Made by a program: the position numbers and the translations under genes. Shown piece by piece: positions 28,401-43,400 of a stretch of 64,000 nucleotides of DNA. The stretch's first letter is position 1. Each line of letters opens with the position of its first letter. The notes under the pieces were generated by a model. It worked only from the letters and a program-made list of their open reading frames with translations. It did no database searches and had not been told where the DNA came from. The stretch lies in assembly GCA_037043455.1 (NCBI GenBank), contig JAWPHD010000287.1, positions 457,203 through 521,202 of the forward strand. Reading direction: 5' to 3'. Origin of the DNA: Cyrtodaria siliqua. Its lineage: Eukaryota > Mollusca > Bivalvia > Adapedonta > Hiatellidae.

Positions 28401-31400
28401 CCACTCCTCTTTCCACAATTTCTCCACATTATATATTTATTTTACTTTGGTTATTGAAAAAATCACATGAGTACATGCATATATTGTACATTGAAATACA
28501 AACATGGACAAGTGTATGTGAACCATTAAAATAGTAAGTATTTCCAACAGAAATAGATATTATACAAACTTACATATTTGGGCTTAAAATTATAAACTAT
28601 ATATACTGAAGCGATAAAATAAAGCAACTCGGGAATTTCTGCTATATATTGTATAAACTGCACACTTACACGTAATTCCACATAATATTCCAAAGAAATC
28701 CGAAGATATTTTGTAAAAAATAAAGTTGCAGTTAGTTAGAGAAAGGACGTTTTAATCACAGTACACGTTGTAACAAGAAATTCATAAATGTTGGAAGTTC
28801 CTCTTTGAAAAATTGAGCCATTTCAGTACTGTATTTAACGTAAAGAGTTTGCAAAATTGTGCATCCTAAGTTTGCTCACATGCTTGAGCCAAACGCGTAA
28901 TCTGTCAATAATGAAACTTTGAAAGAATACTATTTGCTGTGTTATGTGTTGTTTTAGTCTTTTTCCGAAAGGAAAGGTTTTACGTAGCCATGTACCATTC
29001 GATTAACAACAGCATATTGTACATACAATATATAGCGGAAATACCCGCGATACGTTTCTTTTCTATTCAGTATATATTATATAATAACGGTAAATGTTGA
29101 ATATAGTATCTATACATAAATATGATTTATATAACTCTGAGAATTTGAATAAACAGATATATTGTCATCATTTGCAATTACAAGCGTTAGTTTGTTTAGG
29201 TAATACATGGACCACCACCATAAAGTATTAGAATTAGCAACGCCGATTGTTTATTAGAAAGCATAACAAACTTCGGTGCAAACAATTGTTTAAATAAAGT
29301 AGCAAAATACACATTGGAGTGACACAACGACTTCTTTTCCTGTTACCCAATTATACGTGTTTTGTCTTGTTATTTTAGGATAATATTAAGATGAGTAAAT
29401 GTACGTAAATTAAAATAAAAGCACAACAAATAACGTAAAAACGACGCCTGTAGTCTGCTTATCTCTCGTCTTGAAAACAACACGGTGTCAACGAACACGA
29501 TATAAGCATTCGTTTTGTGCTTACGCAGAAAATACGACGTAAATGTTAGTTTCGTACGCAACGCTTACGTTACACAAAGCGACGTAAATGTTAAACGCTT
29601 ACGTTACACAAAGCGACGTAAATGTTAGTTGACAATATTTTGCCGCAGGTATAAGTACGCTTGAGTACACACGACATACTCACATGGCTGGGTAATTGGG
29701 GGCGGGGCTAAAATGAAAAAAATAAGGATTAACAACATAAACATACGAAGGACATTTTAAAAACAATAAAAAGAGCATTTGAGATGAGAAACATAAAACT
29801 AAAGTTTGGATTCTGAAATTGACTGAATATAGTATAATAGTGTAAATAAAGGAAGTGAAAATCAATGCTACTATTGAAAATACGGCTAGTGGAAAATATG
29901 TAAATTATTTTTACTGATATGGCAAAAGGAATTACACCTTGTATAAGAGGTATTATTTATAAATATTTACCATGCCTCGTCCTTTAATCAAGCAAATAGT
30001 GTGTATAAAACATATATATATTAGAAAAAACAGGAGTACATAATATTTTCTTTAAAGGGAGTACATCAGGCTTTTCATTGGGGTCTAAGTGTCTGACTTA
30101 AAATTGACAAATATTAACATTTTCTATTCTACATGGCCAAAACATAATGAATGAGCCTAAAAATGATCCCTGTTTTGCAAAGAAATTGATTCAGCACAGT
30201 AATATGTGCTATCCTAGGTGACGCACCATGGTTAATTTCAGCATTTTACGTCCGATTCCGTCCTAGATATATGATGTATTCAAAGTTTAGACATTAACAA
30301 CATGGTTCTAACAGCATATTTTGATTGATATAAGTGTTTTATCATGAAATGGAACATTTTTATAATTTAAGATGTTTCTAGAAAAATCCTGATGTACCCC
30401 CTTTAACGTCTTACATTAACAATAATAATTTAATTTCAAGACAGAATATGATATAACATGTTTGTATTTTTAATAATAAACCAGAATAAACAACTGATAC
30501 TGAACAAAATGTGATTACGAACAAAACAAACAGTCGCATTATGTTATCGTTATTATACAGCGTAATATGGCTTTAAAGTAGAATATCGCCCAAGCCGGTT
30601 TTAGGAGGCATGAGAGGTGTTGCACACTTCATTACCTCTCATGAACAGACAGTCTGCTACAGTTATCTCCTGGTTGTGTTTGTTGCTTCCAAGGGATCCA
30701 CTTTTCAGTATTTATTTAGTAACAAGTTCTAAATGTTCAAGTATTTTTTATAAATTCGTAAATAATTATTATCAGTCGTACATGTATATCAGTGACTTGT
30801 ATTAAACATGTAAATACGTTAATAATATTGCCTTTAAATAGTAAAATGCTTAACTAGTTTACCTGTTGTTGTTGTAGCTACGATTGTTGTAGTAGGAATT
30901 GGTGTTGTTGTCTCCTCTGTAAATACATATATGTACAGTATTCGGAAAAATATATAGTATTAAATATGTGTTGAAATATGTTAATGATTATTGAACACGT
31001 AGGAAGGCGGGGTTTAAACGAGCACACGTGTTAATGTATTTATCGAACATAATTATGAGTCACGTGATATCAGTTTACAAAGTTTATTTTTCTTTTACTT
31101 TGTAGCTCCATTTGTATTTCAACATATCCTTGAAAGCAAATCACAAATTACATATTTGTCTTCAATATTGTATAATGAAGTAAGTTTTACTTATATATTA
31201 ATGCTGCCTAGTTTGTTAGAAAATACATCCTGGCGGAGACTTCATTATTTACACTGTCCCGTTTTATTACGATGACAATAGTGTAAGAGTGAAGTTTGGT
31301 GTACGCTAATACATGTCTTAAACCCCTGGTGGCCTTTCTGAAGCTGACCGTCAAGTGCGGGAGCTCTATTGTCAACCCTGTTATGTTTGTGGTGTCGCAG

Positions 31401-34400
31401 ATTTTGCTTTTTCCTTGTAACTGTCCCTTTTTGTAGGCGATTGTTTGTTTGACTGTGTTCTGTGAATGCTACATTTCCTGTTCGACTTGTCTCCAAACTT
31501 GTAACATCATTGTCTTACTGTCGTTAAAGATCACTTTAAACATCACTGTGCTTAAGCTTATGAAAACATTGATATTATATTGTCTATTAAAAATTCAGGC
31601 GACGTTCTTGATAACATTTACAATCATCTATACGTAATTATAATTATGATTTTCTACATTATATACAAGATTACCACACAACCTAAGCAAAGACAAGCTT
31701 ATTGCTCTCATTCAAAAAACTTTTGCTAGGGAAAATACTACATTTTTGACCTGTAACAATATTAAAGCGTTTTTTACTAACGGCAGTTTGGGCAATTACA
31801 CTATGTGGACTTGCCAAGACGTTTGTGAAACATTTCGTCAGGTATGGAACTACCGTTTAAAGACAAATTGTTGGTATCCCTATGGGTACGAACTGTGCCT
31901 CCCTTGTCGCAGATTTGTTTTTATATTGCTATGAAAGGGATTGCATATTGAGTCTTTCACCAGATACCCAGGCAGATCTTATTGAAGCCTTTAATAACAC
32001 CTCTCGGTATCTGGATGACATATTGAACATTAACAACCATTTCTTTTCTACTATGGTTAATAATATATACCCTAAAGAACTGCAACTTAGCTAAGCTAAT
32101 ATTTCGAATACTAACGCTTCTTTTCTCGATGTACATCTCTCTATTGAAAATGGTGAAATAATCAGCAAAATCTATGACAAGAGAGATTATTTTAATTTTG
32201 ATATTGTTAATTATCCCCATTTAGATGGGGATGTTCCCAGAGCAACTTCTTATGGGGTATATGTGTCTCAACTTATTCGTTTTCTAGAGCTTGTACACGA
32301 GTTGAGGACTTTAATATTCGTAATCGTTGTATAACTAAAAAGCTACTCCGTCAGGGCTACCGTTACCATAAACTTCGTAAAACCTTTGCAAAATTGTATT
32401 ATCGTAACTCTTTCCAAATATAAATTTAAAGTAATTTAAGAACTTTTCTGTGACAAGGACTATCACAAACTAACTTATATGGTGATGTGATTTACAAACT
32501 TCGTAAGATATTTGGTCATGATCACTTTCATACTATCTTTGTTAAAATGTTTATCAAAGGAGGTTATGACCCTATCATTTTGCAACGCACTGAATGATTG
32601 GTGGTGGACCCATTTACAGCTCGCCACTATGCTTTCCTCTTTAATTGTGCAATGACCGGACAGGATGTGGACCCTATGATGCCGTCTACCTAAAGCTTAA
32701 AAGGACGGTGACGTTTGACGTTTGTCTGCAATCTTGTCTTGTAGTGCCCTCGATGGTTTATTCTGTTGTTGCTCTGGCGTCTGCCAAGACAATGAGTACC
32801 TTCTTTGTGGCGTTCTAGGCTATTGTTCTTTTTTTTGGGGTTTTAAATATACACGAGCATCTTTGTGTTTTACTTATATTACCTATTACATGTAATGCTG
32901 CCTTTTTCGTTAGAGAATAGTTCATGGCGGAAATTTTTATTTACACTGTCCCGTTTTAGTGGGACGACAGTAGGTTAAGTAGGTTTAAATCCCCAGCGGC
33001 CTTTTTTGCTACTGACCGTTCCAAGGCGGTAGCCCTATTGTCAAGCCTTTTTGTGTTTGTGACGTCATATGCCTTTATTCTTTATTAACATTGCTATTCA
33101 TGTTGTTTTTAGCGTGATTTTATATTTACTGTTTTGTGTGAAATATACCTATTTGTATACCTACTTTAATCAAATTAATGATACAATGTCCTCAGCAATG
33201 AGTTATATGCCAACGCAGTTTATTTTAACTATATCAGAATTATGTAATATGGTTTTCAAATGTATATACTTAGTAGAAAAGCAAAAGTTCTTTTTAAGAA
33301 TCAAGATTGTCGTGTCTGTTGAATCCTTTACATACAAAGTTTAATAGGAATGGTAAGTCATGTAAAACGCATGACGTTTTTTGTAAGTAACAAGAAGCAC
33401 CAACAGTGGAGCGAACGGCACCAATAGTGGTGCAAACGCTGAATTGCGGTAACTATTACCGCAAATATGTAAAATGAAAAGGGATATCGTATTGGTTAAA
33501 GTTATGACAGAGTTATGGTGCTTGTAACACAACAAATATATAGTTAAATCAATAGCAGTGTTTTTTTATTATTTCATCGATTAGGTCTTAGAATTTCCGT
33601 ATATTTTCAAATGTGTATAGTGTATTAACACTTACACTAGTATTGCAGACATTATAAGAAATTTTTCTAGCGATTAGGATCTTTTCTTATTCTGATAATC
33701 TATAAAGGATCTCTGAAACTAGGAGATTTTAGAAATAAATACACTCGTTCAGAAATTTCTGTCTGTTTATGATATCCTAAAAATAGTACTACTAAGATTT
33801 CACAACATTGCACTAATGACAGAAATATGTCTGTTCTTGTCATATCCTAAAAAAAGATGGCAAAACATTTCACCACCGACAGAAACATGTCTATTTCACA
33901 ACATATTGCATCATCTGAAGACGTCATTTTGTTCATTTGCAGTCGTGGGGCCAAATAGACGTTTCTACTACTCAAATGGTCTTGACACATAGTTTTGTGT
34001 ACCAATGATAAATGTGTATGCCAAGTTTAAAAGCGTTTGGTCCAATGCTACTTAGAATAGGACTGTATACTTAACATGTTAACTGAAAGATATCAGTCAA
34101 AAAGGTGGAGGATAATTCAGGTAAAATTCATGACATAGTTATGCTTAAAGAAAAACAACAACATTTTAACCAAAAACTGAACATAAGTCTGGATTTTGCT
34201 ACGCAAAAATATTACCGGAATGTTTTTTTATTAAAAAAAATATACATATATATATATACCAGTTTATAGACCGGCAAACAAATCAAAATTATAACATAGA
34301 TGTATACCGTCTTGTACAATTACAAACTTAATATCCTTTAAAAGAAATAATTACCTTCACAAAACGAGGAGAATATAGATTTCTCCAATCCTATCAATTC

Positions 34401-37400
34401 ATCAAAGTCATTCACGGCAAAACTATTTTCAGAATGTGGCTCTGAGGCAATGGCGTCCAACTCTCTTGTGTCAGTCAACCCAATACCAATGGCGTAGATG
34501 TGGATACCAATGTCTTGCGATTGGTCAGCTTCCGATATGGTACGCCGGGAATTGATATTAGAAACACCGTCTGTAATGACCATGGCAATATTCGGTGCGT
34601 CGTCACGATCTCCATTTCTGCAGAAATAAACAGTTATTATGGTGAACAGGGCAATTTAATCATAGCAGTATGCGCAACAGATTACATGTGTATGTGTGAA
34701 AGTGGACGAAAATTCGTATTCGCTAAATCCGAACATAAACATAACTAAATTGGCTTTTTCATTACACTAAAGTGTTGCGAACCTCGACCCCAAGTTTAAA
34801 AAGGCAAAAAATGCCGGTTACAAATGATACACCAACTGAATTAAAATTTAATAGATAAAGTATTTAACCACTTAAATATGAAAGTCATTGACTCAGTTCT
34901 CGGCGTGTTTTGTTTTTTTCACTCGCATCCGTTCGTTTAAGGAAAGAACCACACACCTTCCATCTCGTGAATGATTTCCATGTTATCGAAACCTGGCCAG
35001 CAGTTAACTCTCTAAATAAACATTCATAACATATAGTTTGATGTATTTCATGACATTGCTCTAAAATGTCAAACTGTGTAGAGTTATTGTCAAATAGGTA
35101 TTTAAAATCGTATCTTAAGTTTCTAGTGAAGTTCAACTACGGGTTTTATTGCACCACAGGGAAATTCAAGACGTTTAACAATATGAAATCACAAATTATC
35201 TCTTCATCCGAAGTATTTCCAATTATATTCGAGCTTAGACATGTAAAAGCTATTCTCTTTCATTATTAGAGTTTCCGGTAAAAAGAAACTGATCATAAAA
35301 TTAATTTCTTTTATTTAATTCTTACTCGTTGGCAATGTCTCTAATCTCGTAAAATAATTCTTGATAATTAAAACCATACGTCAAGTAGACGATACATAAC
35401 CGTTCAACATCTGGTTTATATCGTTTTCGCGTTGTTTACGTTCCGACAAAATTACAACTAGTACATTGTGTGGATTTAAATCTATAGGTGTAACACACCC
35501 ATTGATTGTTGCATTGAGTTGTGTGTGAATTAAAATTTAAATGCCATGTTGTCATTCATATCTGGGCCCAAATTAAAAATGAATAACTTACATTCTCATC
35601 ACAAATGACACATATGCTGCCAAAAAATCCACAGAAAAATGGGGGTCATGTATCTTCTAAGAAAGAACTTGTCTCATGAATGAATGGTCCCTTTAAAAAC
35701 ATTTACACTGAGATGCCATAATATTGTATTCATACACTCATTTCCATATAAGCAAAATAAATTAAAAACTCACAATTTTAACATGGCAATGCTTAAAAAT
35801 GTAAACAATAGATCAACAATGTGATATAAACCAAAAATAGCACTTTAAATTAGTGAAAATGCCTCTTTTTACAAAAAGAAATCAGAATTATTTATTGACG
35901 CCATTATGCGACTACCCCAGGCCGACACTTCCTGTGTTGCAATGGGTGTGCTACACCTATAAGAATACTTAACTATGAGTGAATGTTCAAAGCAGCTATT
36001 CTGACAAAGCCTAGATTATAACGCATTAAAGAAAGAAAAGTTGTTGCGAATCGACTAAGAATCGATCAAGATATACGCGTTTCAAAAGAGAACAGAGCGG
36101 TTGACAGCGACAAAAATCAGCGTACTTTTTTCAGTTTTAACCTGCCTTAACTGTTTTATAAAATGACATTGGGCATACCAAAACTTGATATAATGGATTA
36201 AATGCTTCATATAGTCAATAAACATGACGACATCAAGAGGTTTAGCTACCAAAACTGCTCTTTGAATGCAAAATGTGCTGATTTTCATGCCAGCATCCAA
36301 TTTTCAAGGCAATTTTTCACTTTTGGTGGCATCATACCTTAATTTGGTAACACTATATGAATATACAGGCATCACAAATACTCCTAAATACAAGTCTGGT
36401 ACTAGCTTTGTGATTAAAAGCCAAGTTTTAATGACTGGGCAGCATACTCTGCCTTCAGTTCTCTCTGACATTATCTCAGTAAACCCAATTTTAGGGGGTA
36501 AGGGGAAGGATTTTGTGGTGTCATACCTATAAAAGCAGGATTTTAAAAATATTAGTTCTAAATTATGATGACAAATACACAAATCTACATGTTGATACCA
36601 AACAAGCCAAGTTTTAGTGGAAAATGTTTCTCCAGGCCATCATTTAAAGACTTAAAAAATCTGAAACCCCAAATTACGGCTTTCCGCAGCAAAAAATAGC
36701 AAATTAAAAAACAAAACCTGTTTTAAAAGAGTGTAAAGTGTTTTTTTGAAGATAAATAATCATTCCAAAAGGAAAAATGCCAGTTAAGTAAGAATCTGAG
36801 AGAAAATGACAATTCACAGATCCCGCCTTATAGGTGTAACACATCCATTGATTGTTGCATTGAGTTGTGTGTGAATTAAAATTTAAATGCCATGTTGTCA
36901 TTCATATCTGGGCCCAAATTAAAAATGAATAACTTACATTCTCATCACAAATGACACATATGCTGCCAAAAAATCCACAGAAAAATGGGGGTCATGTATT
37001 TTCTAAGAAAGAACTTGTCTCATGAATGAATGGTCCCTTTAAAACATAAACACTGAGATGCCATAATATTGTATTCATACACTCATTTCCATATAAGCAA
37101 AATAAATTAAAATAGATCAACAATGCGATATAAACCATAAATAGCTCTTTAAATTAGTGAAAATGCTTCTTTTTAAAAAAAGAAATCAGAATTATTTATT
37201 GACGCCATTATGAGACTACCCCAGGCCGACACTTCCTGTGTTGCAATGGGTGTGCTACACCTATAAGCTTTAGCTAATTATTTCAACGTTTGTTCTCTAA
37301 AAAGGAGAATGCAATTGCTGGCATATTGTTTAAAACGTCCGTTATATTTACCTTGATAACAAAGGTCTAACACTTCTGGATAGTTATTTCTAATAAAAAA

Positions 37401-40400
37401 ATATATATTTCTCTGGATGTTGAATTAATTTTTAGAGATTCCTTTTGATGGAAGGTACTTTAATTTCATGGTCTTATCAATTTGGGGTCTGAAGACAGGA
37501 TACACATAAAATCAATCTAATCTACTCACTGATTGTTCTCACTTGGCAAGCATGTTTTCACCACTCTTTATGTTGTTGTGTATTTTCTTGTGCATTGACT
37601 ATTTGTGTAATAAAGTTGTGGTATTGTGGTATTGTGCGGATCTGCGATACCATTGCGTTTGGGAGATGTTTTTGCTACAGCATCATTTTTAATTATTTCT
37701 GTCTTTTACCCACTACAAAAGCACAATATGACCAGCGTCTAACCCTCCACAGCAAAAGCAAACTAGCATGTTTCTCATCTGCCAAAATAGCTCGATATGA
37801 CGTGTGGAATGTTATGAAGAGGAGGAAGAGGTATATATGGTATAGTATAGATTTGCCTGAAAGTTCAATATTTTATCTCACATAACTGTTATCCCATCAA
37901 CTCGCTCACTTCTGTTATATACACGTAAAACTAACCATGTCATCTCGCACAACTTGCAGTATGGGGGGTTCCATTGTAACTTACCTAAAACTAACCATGA
38001 CATCTCGCATTACTTGCAGTATGGGGCTTTCGTTGTAACTTACCCATGTCATCTCGCACACCTTGCAGTATGGGGGCTTCCTTGTAACTTACCTAAAACT
38101 AACCATGTTATCTCTCACAACTTGCAGTATGGGGGCTTCCATTGTCACTTACCTAAAACTAACCATGTCATCTCGCACATCTTGCAGTATGTTGGCTTCC
38201 ATTGTCACTGACCTTAAACTAACCATGTCATCTCGCATTACTTGCAGCCCATTAACTGTATGGGGGCTTCCATTCTCATTTACCTAAAACTAAACATGTT
38301 ATCGCGCATAACTTACAGTTCATTAATAGTATGAGTTCTGCCATTTCCACTTACCTAAAACTGAACATTTCATCTCGCATAGTTTGCAGTCCATCGGCCG
38401 TATTAGTGCTGCCATAAATGTATGGAATCTTGTCAACAGCGGCCATCACTGCTGCCTTTGTGTTATGTTCATTAAGATGGAACTGTATTTCTACCTCAGT
38501 ACTATAAATGAGTGCACCAACTCTAACACTGCCTGTGAACAAGGAAATGAAATGCACATATTAACCATTGCCTGTAGACAATTCACATACGTATTAACCA
38601 CTGCACGTAGGCAGTAAATTACAATTAACATATTAACCATTGCCTCTAGACGAAGGAATACAATTCGCATATTAACCATTGTCTGTAGACGAGGGAATAC
38701 AATTCACATATTAACCATTGCCTCTAGACGAGGGAATAGAATTCGCATATTAACCACTGCCTGTAGACGAGGGAATACAGTTCACATATTAACCACTGCC
38801 TCTAGACGAGGGAATACAATTCGCATATTAACCATTGCCTCCAGACGAGGGAATACAATTCACATATTAACCATTGCCTCTAGACGAGGGAATACAATTC
38901 GCATATTAACCATTGTCTGTAGACGAGGGAATACAATTCACATATTAGCCATTGCCTCTAGACGAGGGAATACAATTCGCATATTAACCACTGCCTGTAG
39001 ACGAGGGAATACAATTCACATATTAACCATTGCCTCTAGACGAGGGTATACAACTCGCATATTAACCATTGTCTGTAGACGAGAGAATACAATTCACATA
39101 TTAACCATTGCCTCTAGACGAGGGAATACAATTCACATATTAACCATTGCCTCTAGACGAGGGAATACAATTCACATATTAACCACTGCCTGTAGACGAG
39201 GGAATACAATTCGCATATTAACCATTGCCTCTAGACGTGGTAATACAATTCGCATATTAACCATTGCCTGTAGACGAGGGAATACAATTCGCATATTAAC
39301 CATTGTCTCTAGACGAGGGAATAAAATTCACATATTAACCATTGCCTCTAGACGAGGGAATACAATTATCATATTAACCATTGTCTGTAGACGAGGGAAT
39401 ACTGTTCACATATTAACCATTGCATCTAGACGAGGGAATACAATTCACATATTAACCATTGCCTCTAGACGAGGGAATACAATTCACATATTAACCACTG
39501 CCTGTAGACGAGGGAATACAATTCGCATATTAACCATTGCCTGTAGACGAGGGAATACAATTCGCATATTAACCAATGCCTGTAGACGCGGGAATACACT
39601 TCGCATATTAACCACTGCCTCTAGACGACGGAATACAATTCACATATTAACCATTGCTTCTAGACGAGGGAATACAATTCGCATATTAACCATTGCCTCT
39701 AGACGAGGGAATACAATTCGCATATTAACCACTGCCTCTAGACGAGGGAATACAATTCACATATTAACCATTGTCTGTAGACGAGGGAATACAATTCACA
39801 TATAAACCATTGCCTCTAGACGAGGGAATACAATTCACATATTAACCATTGCCTCTAGACGAGGGAATACAGTTCGCATATTAACCATTGTCTGTAGACG
39901 AGGGAATACTATTCACATATTAACCATTGCATCTAGACGAGGGAATACAATTCACATATTAACCACTGCCTGTAGACGAGGGAATACAATTCGCATATTA
40001 ACCATTGCCTCTAGACGAGGGAATACAATTCGCATATTAACCACTGCCTGTAGACGAGGGAATACAATTCGCATATTAACCATTGCCTCTAGACGAGGGA
40101 ATACAATTCGCATATTAACCAATGCCTGTAGACGCGGGAATACACTTCGCATATTAACCACTGCCTCTAGACGACGGAATACAATTCACATATTAACCAT
40201 TGCTTCTAGACGAGGGAATACAATTCGCATATTAACCATTGCCTCTAGACGAGGGAATACAATTCGCATATTAACCACTGCCTCTAGACGAGGGAATACA
40301 ATTCACATATCAACCATTGTCTGTAGACGAGGGAATACAATTCACATATTAACCATTGCCTCTAGACGAGGGAATACAATTCACATATTAACCATTGCCT

Positions 40401-43400
40401 CTAGACGAGTGAATACAATTCGCATATTAACCATTGTCTGTAGACGAGGGATTACTATTCACATATTAACCATTGCATCTAGACGAGGGAATACAATTCA
40501 CATATTAACCATTGCCTCTAGACGAGGGAATACCATTCACATATTAACCACTGCCTGTAGACGAGGGAATACAATTCGCATATTAACCATTGCCTCTAGA
40601 CGAGGGAATACAATTCGCATATTAACCAATGACTGTAGACGCGGGAATACAATTCGCATATTAACCACTGCCTCTAGACGACGGAATACAATTCACATAT
40701 TAACCATTGCTTCTAAACGAGGGAATACAATTCGCATATTAACCATTGCCTCTAGACGAGGGAATACAATTCGCATATTAACCACTGCCTCTAGACGAGG
40801 GAATACAATTCACATATTAACCATTGTCTGTAGACGAGGGAATACAATTCACATTTTAACCATTGCCTCTAGACGAGGGAATACAATTCGCATATTTACC
40901 ACTGCCTCTAGACGAGGGAATACAATTCACATATTAACCATTGTCTGTAGACGATGGAATACAATTCACATATTAACCACTGCCTGTAAACGAGGAATAC
41001 AATTCACCTATTAACCATTGCCTCTAGACGAGGGAATACAATTCGCATATTAACCATTGCCTCTAGACGAGGGAATACAATTCGCATATTAACCATTGCC
41101 TCTAGACGAGGGAATACAATTCGCATATTAACCACTGCCTGTAGACGAGGGAATACAATTCATATATTAACCATTGCCTCTAGACGAGGGAATACAATTC
41201 ACATATTAACCATTGCCTGTAGACGCGGGAATACAATTCACATATTAACCATTGCCTCTAGACGAGGGAATACAATTCGCATATTAACCACTGCCTCTAG
41301 ACGAGGGAATACAATTCACATATTAACCATTGTCTGTAGACGAGGGAATACAATTCACATTTTAACCATTGCCTCTAGACGAGGGAAAACAATTCGCATA
41401 TTAACCACTGCCTCTAGACGAGGGAATACAATTCACATATTAACCATGGTCTGTAGACGATGGAATACAATTCACATATTAACCACTGCCTGTAAAAGAG
41501 GAATACAATTCACCTATTAACCATTGCCTCTAGACGAGGGAATACAATTCGCATATTAACCATTGCCTCTAGACGAGGGAATACAATTCGCATATTAACC
41601 ATTGCCTCTAGACGAGGGAATAAAATTCGCATATTAACCACTGCCTGTAGACGAGGGAATACAATTCATATATTAACCACTGCCTGTAGACGAGGGAATA
41701 CAATTCGCATATTAACCATTGCCTCTAGACGAGGGAATACAATTCGCATATTAACCAATGCCTGTAGACGCGGGAATACACTTCGCATATTAACCATTGA
41801 CTCTAGACGAGGGAATAAAATTCGCATATTAACCACTGCCTGTAGACGAGGGAATACAATTCATATATTAACCACTGCCTGTAGACGAGGGAATACAATT
41901 CACATATTAACCATTGCCTGTAGACGGGGGAATACAATTCACATATTAACCATTGCCTCTAGACGAGGGAATACAATTCGCATATTAACCATTGCCTCTA
42001 GACGAGGGAATACAATTCGAATATTAACCATTATCTGTAGACGAGGGAATACAATTCGCATATTAACCATTGTCTGTAGACGAGGGAATACAATTAACAT
42101 ATTAACCACTGCCTCTAGACGAGGGAATACAATTCGCATATTAACCATTGTCTGTAGACGAGGGAATACAATTCACATATTAACCATTGCCTCTAGACGA
42201 GGGAATACAATTCACATATTAACAGTATACACTAACGGTAAGCAATGATACATTACTGTATTTTAGAAAAACCTTTTTTAAAACTTTCTAATATTTGTTC
42301 TTCATTTGTGGGTGGGGTATATCAATATTTCTTCGTGTTCTTGAGTCATGACTTATTTAAAATCTGTGTATACACTCAGTATATTTGAAAAGCAACAGTT
42401 GATATTGTTTAAAATTGTATTTTTTTTTAAATATATTCAAAAGAAGTACAGCACATCTATGCAGCTGTTCATCGCCATATGTTAACCTTTGGGACAAAGA
42501 AACTAGTGTAGTACTAACATAAAATACGATCTTGATTGGAACAAAACAACAGCGGACTGAAAATAATCGAAAATCAAAAATATTGCGTTTTTAAATGTAC
42601 TGAGTATATCATATCGGATAATTAACAAGCTCCTTACCTGAATCAACATCGGCATATTTTATGGTGGATTTCATAAATTCCAATTGTTTCTTGAAATTGG
42701 CTTCAGTCACACTTGTAGAGGCGTCGACAACAAAGACAAGGTCCACCTTGTTTAAACCACATGGAGCTTCCGTTGTAACAGCGGCTGTTGTTGAAGATTT
42801 CAAATATACATTTTAAATTGTTTATTATAAAGGTAGGTAAAAAGTAGTCTCGGCCAGCCAAACCGTAGATTAGACCAATTAAAGCGACCACTAGCGGAAA
42901 GCCCAATTTATTCGCGCGTCTTTTCACGCGCATAATGTCGAAGTTTGCGTGACGTCATGTTGTAAATAAACGGACAGCGTCAATTGTTGATGCACCATGG
43001 ACATTTTTTAACATCACTTGCTGCTTCACATAAGTTAAAAAATAATAAAAAATAAAAAATAAGAAATTAATATTAAATTAACTTGAAAATATGTTCGTTT
43101 AAAAGTCTCGTAGAATCTCAAAATCTCGTCAAAATCGCCCCAAACGTGATGGGAGATTTCAAACGTGTTGTTTTCCCCTGACATTGATATAAAAATAAAT
43201 AAGTCAAGCTACTAATAAGAAGCTCGATAAATACTTCACTGCGTCCATTTTTTAAAAGTTTCAAAAGCAATTAATTTAGCACAGTGATATAAAACAATTA
43301 TATACGAACATACTACAACTAGCAACATCTGATATTATGACATGACATCTACGGTGATGTGATTTACATACTTCGTAAGATCCTTGGTAATAATCACTTT

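Larger units (their letters stand above)
27294..30862. other. Intron between the Thr linker and VWA-2
   Basis: Contains the inverted CTGAAA MITE, the TTTAAAGGGAG element and a repeat copy at 30565-30720. GACGTAAATGTTA is locally duplicated at 29531-29630. The rest is AT-rich without supported features. Confidence 0.65.
34618..37924. other. Intron between VWA-1 exons 2 and 3, distal part
   Basis: Contains the two TATAGGTGTA elements. ORFs of 60-96 codons here are short, low-complexity and unconserved between the element copies. Confidence 0.65.

Noticed and set aside
40409..41014. 201-codon ORF of NTIHILTIASRRG-type repeats
   Set aside because: By-product of the 39-bp period in the splice-junction minisatellite.
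38533..42223. Regular short repeats resembling a CRISPR array
   Set aside because: Units are contiguous, without unique spacers, in a eukaryotic intron, and are homologous to a splice junction.
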